Below, piece after piece: positions 1 to 4,782 of a DNA stretch of 6,252 bases; the first letter of the stretch is position 1; each line of letters begins with the position of its first letter. Where the stretch lies: contig DCHJ01000050.1 of the NCBI GenBank assembly GCA_002314805.1, positions 7,643-13,894 of the forward strand. Reading direction: 5' to 3'. A program made the translations under genes and the position numbers. The stretch is from Lachnospiraceae bacterium UBA1755. Lineage in GTDB: Bacteria; Bacillota; Clostridia; Lachnospirales; Lachnospiraceae. The notes under the pieces are model-generated. The model was not told the origin of the DNA. It was given only the letters and a program-made list of their open reading frames with translations, and did not search any database.

Positions 1-1307
1 CAAAGCCGGAGATCAAGGCAGAGAGTGCACCGGAGGTACATCAGGAGATAAAGACAGAGGATAAACCGGTGGTCAGGAATGAGAATAAGCCGCAGGCAGG
101 TGCTGCCGGTAAGGATACGCAGAAGATCGACAAGAAGATCTTTAAGGTGCTCGGAATAATACTCGGAGTGATTGCGGTCATTCTCGTAGTATTCTTCCTC
201 TTCTTCTACAAGAATAAGAAGGTGAGAGCCACTGAGGCTGCGATCACTTCTATCGGAGAAGTTACGCTTGACAGTGAAGCGGCTATAACGGAAGCCGAGC
301 AGATGTATGCTGAGCTTAATGATAAGGAAAAGCGACAGGTAGAGAATACTGAGGAGCTTAAGGAAGCACGTGATCTTTATACCGAGCTCTGTGATAAGGA
401 TGCGGCATATCAGGTCGATCTGCTTATTGACCTTATCGGAGAGGTTGACAGGAGCAGCGAGCGCAGCATCACGGATGCAAGAAAGGCCTATGATGCGCTG
501 ACCGGCAGACAGAAGCAGTATGTTGAAAAGCTGGCTGTGCTTGAACAGGCAGAGGCGGATTTCGAGGTCCTTGATGTAAAGGAATGTGAGGAGCTCATAG
601 ACAGGATACAGTATGCAGCGGAGTCACCTGATGTACAGCTTCCGATTGCCATCGATGCGGCGAGGACAGCTTACGAGGCACTCAGCCCGTCGCATAAAAA
701 GCTGGTAAAGAATTATTCAAATCTCGAAACGGCTGAGAAGGCATATGACGATTACGTGCAGAAAACCGATGCCCTGAAGATAAAGAAAGAGCATGAGGAA
801 AGGCTGCAGGACAGGGAGAAATATATGAATTCCTGTCAGGTGGTGACATATGCACAGCTTATCAGCAATCCTGAGACATATGAGGGCAAGGATATTGCGA
901 TAAAGGTAGATATCGTCAGTGTGGAAGCTGCAAAATTCCTCAAGTCAGGTTCGATAGTGGCAAAGCCTGCCGGAGGAAGGGACGATAACGTGATCTCACT
1001 CATTGACGGCAGGAGCGTGAAGGAACCTGAGTTTACGGAAAAGAGCACCCTTACAGTCTATGGTGAGTTCAACGGAGTGAATACCATCACCAGCTATAAG
1101 GAGGGATCGGGAGTGTTTGGAAGCAATCTTTTTGCAGATGTTGATTCCGAGACTATGGTTCCGGAGATCAGAGTTGAATTTACATCAACAGATGACATTG
1201 CAGCAATTGATGAAAAGCCTACAACCACAGAGATATTCAATTACATCGAGGAAGGTATTGATATTGCAAAGGGTGTGACGGATATTCTCAGGATGATCCC
1301 GTGGTAA
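1..1307 (+). CDS. Membrane-anchored protein with helical repeats and C-terminal OB-like domain (5' end missing)
   Basis: The reading frame (codons counted from position 3) is open from the left edge to the TAA at 1305-1307, so the gene probably starts outside the window. A GTG at 69 preceded by AGAGG could be an internal start, but the 22 codons before it have the same Lys/Glu/Pro-rich linker composition as those after. Numbering from that GTG: a charged linker (1-23), one transmembrane helix (about 24-47, rich in I/L/V/F), flanked by KNKK; three helical repeats of about 50 residues (about 57-105, 117-166, 174-228), each ending in an AYDAL-QK-V-L-AE type pattern; a charged helix (232-252); then a beta-rich domain (about 253-372) with NPETYEGK and TVYGEFNG, resembling the tRNA_anti-like OB fold; and a short amphipathic tail ending IPW. 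The Lys-rich flank after the helix leaves topology unclear. Family knowledge suggests an N-terminal zinc ribbon may lie upstream; this cannot be seen. Function unknown; possibly envelope-associated. The OB assignment is moderate, from pattern only. Confidence 0.75.
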   Translation, partial: KPEIKAESAPEVHQEIKTEDKPVVRNENKPQAGAAGKDTQKIDKKIFKVLGIILGVIAVILVVFFLFFYKNKKVRATEAAITSIGEVTLDSEAAITEAEQMYAELNDKEKRQVENTEELKEARDLYTELCDKDAAYQVDLLIDLIGEVDRSSERSITDARKAYDALTGRQKQYVEKLAVLEQAEADFEVLDVKECEELIDRIQYAAESPDVQLPIAIDAARTAYEALSPSHKKLVKNYSNLETAEKAYDDYVQKTDALKIKKEHEERLQDREKYMNSCQVVTYAQLISNPETYEGKDIAIKVDIVSVEAAKFLKSGSIVAKPAGGRDDNVISLIDGRSVKEPEFTEKSTLTVYGEFNGVNTITSYKEGSGVFGSNLFADVDSETMVPEIRVEFTSTDDIAAIDEKPTTTEIFNYIEEGIDIAKGVTDILRMIPW

Positions 1308-1330
1308 ATATAAAATATGTGTTAAATATG

Positions 1331-1359
1331 AGAAACGCGTGCGGCTGCACGCGTTTTTT
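1331..1359 (+). terminator. Intrinsic terminator after the OB-domain membrane protein gene
   Basis: A perfect 10-bp inverted repeat (1333-1342 with 1347-1356, arms AAACGCGTGC and GCACGCGTTT) encloses a 4-base loop GGCT. Six T residues run from 1354 to 1359. It begins 24 bases after the stop codon of the preceding gene. GC-rich stem plus U-tract is the classic Rho-independent form, so the upstream gene is probably transcriptionally separate from the chaperone genes. Confidence 0.9.
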
Positions 1360-1360
1360 G

Positions 1361-1369
1361 TGCTATAAT
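1361..1369 (+). promoter_or_regulatory. Extended -10 promoter for the J-domain/Hsp70 operon
   Basis: TGCTATAAT contains a consensus TATAAT (1364-1369) with the TG of an extended -10 one base upstream (1361-1362). No good -35 hexamer exists at 16-18 bases; that place lies inside the terminator hairpin (around 1340-1347). Extended -10 elements can work without a -35, and transcription would begin near 1376, leaving a leader of about 23 bases. There is no CIRCE inverted repeat nearby, so HrcA control is not supported. Confidence 0.7.
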
Positions 1370-1398
1370 TCGTACATATTTGGTTTGAAAGGATTGTT

Positions 1399-2277
1399 AT
1401 GGTAACAGATCCGTATGCAGAGCTGGGTGTTTCCAGAGATGCAGGCAAAGAAGAGATAAAAAAAGCATACAGAAAGCTCGCAAAGCAGTATCATCCGGAT
1501 CTGCATCCCAATGATGCCACGGCGGCTGCCAAAATGAATGATATCAATCAGGCCTATGATATGATCAATAATCCTGAGAAGTACCGCAGGGCGCAGCAGT
1601 CCTATAACCGGGGTTACGGGTACGGCGGTCAGGGCGGAGGCTACGGTCAGGACGGAGGATACGGTCAGGGCGGAGGCTATGGTCAGGGCAATGGTTACGG
1701 CCAGGGCAGCAGTTATGGTCAGGGCGGCGCCCGGAATGATGGTTACAGTCAGGGCGGCAGCTACGGTCAGGGCGGCACTCAGAACGGCGGTTACGGTCAG
1801 GGTGGTTACGGTTATGACTATCAGGATATCTGGGTGATGTTTGATGATCTTTTCGGATATGGTAACCGCACCGACGGAGAGCATACCTGGACCTATGAAC
1901 AGCAGAAGGCACGGGATGAAGCAAGGGCGGAATACAAGAGGCAGGCCTCCGGAGCGATGATAATAGTCAAGGTGTTCAGATTCTTCCTGATCATTATGAT
2001 ACTTAATCTGCTGCTTAAGTCCTGTGCATCCACGATGGGAGGCTCGATGCCGGGATATATGAATCCGTCGGGTACCACGCCGGGATATCAGAACGGATAC
2101 TATCAGGGGGGGAATGTTCAGGGCGGAAATACCACGGGAGAGAGTACCTGGGGAGAGAATGTCCGGGGCGCAAACTCTCAGGAAGGAAATGCTCAGGGCG
2201 GCTATTCCCCCGGCTTTCAGAGCAGCGGCTGGCAGCAGCTCTTCGGTCCGGATATTCAGGGCGGCAGCAGTAAATAA
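1399..2277 (+). CDS. Membrane-anchored J-domain protein with Tyr/Gly/Gln-rich low-complexity region
   Basis: A 292-residue class C type J-domain co-chaperone, predicted to stimulate the ATPase of an Hsp70, most likely the one encoded next. The J domain occupies residues 4-65 with the invariant HPD at 32-34 and a typical helix II (EEIKKAYRKLAKQ). It lacks the zinc-finger and substrate-binding C-terminal domains of true DnaJ. Residues 69-141 are low complexity with 14 Tyr, including eight [GS]Y[GS]Q motifs; five of them (Tyr 82, 88, 94, 100, 106) recur every six residues. A charged segment (160-182) leads into one transmembrane helix (about 186-207). The tail (208-292) is rich in Gly, Asn, Gln and Ser and would lie outside if the J domain is cytosolic, as Hsp70 interaction requires; the RAEYKR flank fits that topology. 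The ATG follows AAAGGA at 1388-1393 with five bases between. No terminator follows, so read-through to the Hsp70 gene is likely. J-domain call very firm; the client is unknown. Confidence 0.93.
   Translation: MVTDPYAELGVSRDAGKEEIKKAYRKLAKQYHPDLHPNDATAAAKMNDINQAYDMINNPEKYRRAQQSYNRGYGYGGQGGGYGQDGGYGQGGGYGQGNGYGQGSSYGQGGARNDGYSQGGSYGQGGTQNGGYGQGGYGYDYQDIWVMFDDLFGYGNRTDGEHTWTYEQQKARDEARAEYKRQASGAMIIVKVFRFFLIIMILNLLLKSCASTMGGSMPGYMNPSGTTPGYQNGYYQGGNVQGGNTTGESTWGENVRGANSQEGNAQGGYSPGFQSSGWQQLFGPDIQGGSSK
1639..1728 (+). repeat. Five 18-bp coding repeats (GYGQ units) in the J-domain protein gene
   Basis: Five consecutive 18-base units (1639, 1657, 1675, 1693, 1711) each encode a six-residue unit with a Y-G-Q core. 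Third-codon positions differ between units (TAC/TAT, GGT/GGC), so the repeat is not a recent perfect duplication. Looser versions extend to about 1815. Length variation by slippage between strains would be expected. Confidence 0.8.
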
Positions 2278-2578
2278 TTTCTGAGAAGGCACGGGATTAA
2301 TCACTGTCTGTGCGGCAGGTGGATCGCAAAGCATCGAAAAAGCCTCGATGTAGTTAGTGAAGAGCGCGTGTACCGCGGGTGGAACAGAAAAACACCGCAA
2401 AAGCCTCGATGCAGTTAGTGAAGAGCGTGTGTACCGCGGGTGGGACAGAAAAACACCGCAAAAGCCTCGATGCAGTTAATGAGGAGCGCGTGTGTCCGGA
2501 CGGTCCATAAAACCGGGTCAGAGTGTACAGATAATAGTTATCAAGACAGGAATTCATAGCAGATAAACAGGTGGATAT
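2278..2578. other. Intergenic region between J-domain and Hsp70 genes
   Basis: About 300 bases without a convincing gene. It is mostly the 61-bp tandem repeat, followed by about 75 AT-richer bases before the Hsp70 start. I see no intrinsic terminator. A GATAAT at 2530-2535 is a possible weak -10 but has no partner -35, so an independent Hsp70 promoter is not supported. A small inverted repeat, CATCGA (2332-2337) with TCGATG (2345-2350), spans the start of the first full repeat copy. Confidence 0.6.
2308..2493. repeat. 61-bp tandem repeat, two full copies plus partial copies
   Basis: Full copies lie at 2342-2402 and 2403-2463 and differ at only three bases. A third, partial copy begins at 2464 and is recognisable for about 30 bases. 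A diverged right-hand part of a further copy precedes them (about 2308-2341). Each unit contains CCGCGG and a GCGGGTG...CACCGC pairing that could form a hairpin of about 6 bp with one bulge around an A-rich loop. The period is not a multiple of three, so the reading frame shifts between copies, which argues against coding. The origin and role are unknown. Confidence 0.85.
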
Positions 2579-4087
2579 ATGGGAAAAACAGTAGGAATCG
2601 ATCTTGGTACTACCAACAGCTGTGTGGCTGTTGCAGAGGGAAATACAATTACTATAATACCTAATTCAACGGGGTCAAGAACGACACCGAGCATAGTTGC
2701 TTTTGCTAAAAACGGAGAAAGACTGGTAGGGGAGCCTGCAAAGCGTCAGGCAGTGACCAATGCCGACAGGACCATCAGCTCGATAAAGAGGGAAATGGGC
2801 ACCAGCTGGTCAAAAAAGATAGACGGCAGCGTTTTAAACCCGCAGATCATAAGCTCCATAATACTGATGCAGCTTAAGAAGGATGCCGAGAGCTATCTGG
2901 GCGAGCCGGTGACGGATGCGGTCATTACGGTGCCGGCATATTTCAATGATGTGCAGAGGCAGGCGACCAAGGATGCAGGCAGGATCGCAGGGCTTAACGT
3001 GAAGAGGATCATCAATGAGCCGACCTCGGCGGCGCTTTCCTACGGACTTAACCACGGAGAGCCTCAGAAGGTATTGGTTTACGATCTTGGGGGCGGTACC
3101 TTTGACGTATCGGTGATCGAGATCGGAGAGGATGTTATAGAGGTGATGGCCACCTGCGGAGACAATCATCTGGGCGGTGATGATTTTGACAGGCGCCTGT
3201 CGGAGTGGATAGTCAAGCAGATAAAGAAGCTCAACGGGGTGGATGTATCCAGGGATTTTGCGGCGCTCCAGCGGATAAGGGAGGCGGCAGAGGCAGCCAA
3301 AAAGGAGCTGTCTACATCGGTTACTACCAATATTGTGCTTCCATATCTGACTCAGAAGGGCAATGTCCCTATCAATGTGGAGCTTCATCTTGACAGGGAT
3401 ACCTTTAATTCTCTCATCAGGGATCTTGTAGAGAAGACCGCGGGTCCGCTGCGTCAGGCTATATCAGATGCGGGGGTAAGCGCTGCACAGCTGGACCGTG
3501 TGCTCCTTGTGGGCGGATCCACGAGGGTGCCGCTGGTGCAGGAGAAGGTCAGACAGCTGACGGGCAAAGAGCCCTCCAAGAATATCAATCCGGATGAGTG
3601 CGTGGCCCAGGGGGCGGCGATACTGGGAAATACCTTGTCGGGACAGGCACTGGTCACATCTAACGGAGGTGGGAATATACTGCTGCTGGATGTCACTCCG
3701 ATGAGTCTTTCCATTGAGACGGTGGGAGGCGTGGCAACCAGACTCATAGAGAGGAATTCCACACTTCCGGTCAGATATTCACAGGTATTTACCACGGCTG
3801 CTCCTTTCCAGAGCGCGGTCGATATACATGTCCTTCAGGGGGAGATGAGGATGGCCAGTCAGAATAAGACGATCGGCAAGTTTACCCTCAAAGGCATAAG
3901 GAGAGCACCGGCGGGAGTGCCCAAGATAGAGGTCACCTTTGATCTTGATACCAATGGCATCCTAAGGGTTTCAGCCAGGGATATGGATACGCTGAAGGAA
4001 CAGAGCATTACTATCACGGCCAATGACAGGATGAGTGAGAATGAGATCGAGAAGGCCATGATAGAGCTGCAAGGAGGAAATAAGTGA
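2579..4087 (+). CDS. Lidless Hsp70 (DnaK-like) chaperone
   Basis: A 502-residue Hsp70 family ATPase acting in the cytosol. The nucleotide-binding domain (1-360) has phosphate-1 loop IDLGTTNSC (7-15), Lys70 in the SSIKREMG segment, VPAYF with the relay Pro119 and Arg127, YDLGGGTFD (168-176) and the adenosine motif VGGSTRVP (311-318). It lacks the subdomain-IB insertion of E. coli DnaK, as in Gram-positive proteins. The interdomain linker ILLLD (367-371) is intact, so J-protein and interdomain coupling should work. The beta-sandwich substrate domain (about 372-480) is complete, with QVFTTAAPFQSAVDIHVLQGE. The protein ends about 20 residues into what would be lid helix A (ENEIEKAMIELQ), whereas DnaK is usually 605-640 residues. 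The natural stop lies next to the next gene's ribosome site, so this is a designed end, not a broken gene. The ATG follows AGGTGG at 2569-2574. The likely partner is the membrane J protein upstream. A housekeeping DnaK presumably exists elsewhere; I therefore do not assign dnaK. Confidence 0.95.
   Translation: MGKTVGIDLGTTNSCVAVAEGNTITIIPNSTGSRTTPSIVAFAKNGERLVGEPAKRQAVTNADRTISSIKREMGTSWSKKIDGSVLNPQIISSIILMQLKKDAESYLGEPVTDAVITVPAYFNDVQRQATKDAGRIAGLNVKRIINEPTSAALSYGLNHGEPQKVLVYDLGGGTFDVSVIEIGEDVIEVMATCGDNHLGGDDFDRRLSEWIVKQIKKLNGVDVSRDFAALQRIREAAEAAKKELSTSVTTNIVLPYLTQKGNVPINVELHLDRDTFNSLIRDLVEKTAGPLRQAISDAGVSAAQLDRVLLVGGSTRVPLVQEKVRQLTGKEPSKNINPDECVAQGAAILGNTLSGQALVTSNGGGNILLLDVTPMSLSIETVGGVATRLIERNSTLPVRYSQVFTTAAPFQSAVDIHVLQGEMRMASQNKTIGKFTLKGIRRAPAGVPKIEVTFDLDTNGILRVSARDMDTLKEQSITITANDRMSENEIEKAMIELQGGNK
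4071..4077 (+). promoter_or_regulatory. Strong ribosome binding site inside the Hsp70 3' end
   Basis: AAGGAGG lies within the last codons of the Hsp70 gene. It is nine bases before ATG 4087 and six before GTG 4084, so it serves the zinc-ribbon membrane protein. The ATG overlaps the Hsp70 stop as TGATG, suggesting translational coupling. Confidence 0.85.
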
Positions 4088-4485
4088 TGTGGGAAAAGAT
4101 CAAGTCGGGTCTGCAGCGTTTTATGTATGGAAGATACGGAATAGATACGCTTAATAAGGTCCTGCTGATCGCGGCGCTTGCGGTCTGTCTGCTCGGTATC
4201 ATCATAAAGCAGCCATGGATCAACATCCTGTACTGGGTGCTGCTGGTTTTCTGGATATTCAGGGCTTTTTCCAGAAATACCACTGCCAGATGGAAGGAGA
4301 ATGAGAAATTCCTCGGTTTTATCAAATATATCAAAGCTGTATTTACACAGAGCAGGGAATATGTGGTATTCAGGTGCAGGAAATGCGGACGCATCATCAG
4401 GGTGCCCCGCAGGCACGGAAGAGTGGAGGTGACCTGTCCGCAGTGCGGTGAAAAGAGGCTCGTGGAGACCGGAAAGAGGGGCTGA
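4087..4485 (+). CDS. Small two-helix membrane protein with C-terminal zinc ribbon
   Basis: A 132-residue protein, or 133 if the overlapping GTG at 4084 is used; I prefer ATG 4087 because it forms a TGATG overlap with the Hsp70 stop at good Shine-Dalgarno spacing. From ATG 4087: an amphipathic N-terminus with the motif FMYGRYGID (12-20), two transmembrane helices (about 23-40 and 44-60) joined by a short turn, a basic segment (SRNTTARWKENEK, 62-74), and a zinc ribbon with CxxC pairs at Cys97/Cys100 and Cys117/Cys120. The hairpin topology with positive flanks puts both ends, including the ribbon, in the cytosol. The ribbon loop is strongly basic (RVPRRHGRV), so it might touch nucleic acid, acidic protein or lipid headgroups. 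I recognise this as a conserved hypothetical architecture of Clostridia, without a known function. Its place at the end of the operon suggests it assists or anchors the chaperone pair at the membrane. Confidence 0.88.
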   Translation: MWEKIKSGLQRFMYGRYGIDTLNKVLLIAALAVCLLGIIIKQPWINILYWVLLVFWIFRAFSRNTTARWKENEKFLGFIKYIKAVFTQSREYVVFRCRKCGRIIRVPRRHGRVEVTCPQCGEKRLVETGKRG

Positions 4486-4540
4486 GCAGCATGGTTCACA
4501 GCTGTCTGCAGCAGTATGAAGCAGTCAGCAGCAGTCTGTA

Positions 4541-4560
4541 ACATTCCGCAACATTCCGCA
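4541..4560. repeat. Perfect 10-bp direct duplication in a CAGCAGT-rich stretch
   Basis: ACATTCCGCA occurs twice head to tail. It is flanked by several GCAGT/CAGCAGT words (about 4508-4566). The stretch looks like slippage-prone non-coding DNA; no role is evident. Confidence 0.6.
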
Positions 4561-4575
4561 GCAGTACGCGCGGGC

Positions 4576-4608
4576 AATCAAAGACCCTCCTCACTGTGGT
4601 GAAGAGGG
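4576..4608 (-). terminator. Probable terminator hairpin for glnA (minus strand)
   Basis: Arms 4585-4594 and 4599-4608 enclose a 4-base loop. Read as minus-strand RNA, all ten pairs form, one as a G-U wobble, and the hairpin is followed by TCTTTGATT. On the plus strand the same position is a C-A mismatch and no T-tract follows. Orientation therefore fits glnA, though it is 174 bases past the glnA stop, which is long, and the U-tract is interrupted. Confidence 0.5.
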
Positions 4609-4635
4609 CCTGGTATTACCTGATTAACTGCTATA

Positions 4636-4700
4636 CCGGAGACCGAAAAACCGGAGACCGAAAATCGGAGGCCGAAAATCGGAGACCGAAAATCGGAGAT
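4636..4700. repeat. 14-15 bp tandem repeat, about 4.5 copies, of small hairpins
   Basis: Units begin at 4636 and 4651 (15 bp each), then 4666 and 4680 (14 bp each), with a partial unit at 4694. The consensus on the plus strand is CGGAGACCGAAAAT. Each junction holds CCGA-AAA-TCGG or a close variant, so a transcript could fold into a string of 4-bp hairpins. The tract lies in the 3' untranslated region of glnA if the terminator at 4576-4608 is used. Confidence 0.85.
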
Positions 4701-4782
4701 ATCATAAACCGGAATATCACATATCGGATACATCAAAAACCGGTGATATCAAAACCTGTGCTACAGCCAGTACATTCCGGTG

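Larger units (their letters stand above)
4486..4782. other. Convergent intergenic region rich in short repeats
   Basis: About 297 bases lie between the end of the chaperone operon and the end of glnA, whose genes converge here. It holds CAGCAGT-like repeats, a 10-bp direct duplication, one hairpin and a 14-15 bp tandem repeat. An 88-codon frame crossing it (4596-4862) starts in the hairpin loop, translates the tandem repeat and runs antisense into glnA, so I do not call a gene. No clear intrinsic terminator for the plus-strand operon is visible. Confidence 0.65.

Noticed and set aside
69..71. GTG 69 as the true start of the first gene
   Set aside because: The frame is open to the window edge with the same linker composition, so the start is probably further upstream, although the AGAGG before it leaves some doubt.
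1363..2400. Long antisense frame (345 codons) with repeated hydrophobic stretches opposite the J-protein gene
   Set aside because: Its Ala/Leu/Thr/Val repeats are the mirror of the GYGQ coding repeats, and it runs through the promoter and the non-coding 61-bp repeat. The sense strand has a clear J domain.
2278..2578. CRISPR array or CIRCE operator before the Hsp70 gene
   Set aside because: The units are contiguous 61-bp tandem copies without unique spacers, and no TTAGCACTC-N9-GAGTGCTAA inverted repeat is present.
3155..3190. Loss of the E. coli Thr199 equivalent (Asn196) in the Hsp70
   Set aside because: Gram-positive DnaK proteins normally have Asn in this GDN-LGGDDFD segment, so it is not a defect.
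2834..3388. 184-codon antisense frame within the Hsp70 gene
   Set aside because: A shadow of a highly conserved coding region; no recognisable domain.
4060..4485. Frameshift or nonsense mutation separating the Hsp70 from a lid encoded downstream
   Set aside because: The downstream sequence encodes a distinct membrane zinc-ribbon protein with its own strong ribosome site; no lid-like helices are found.
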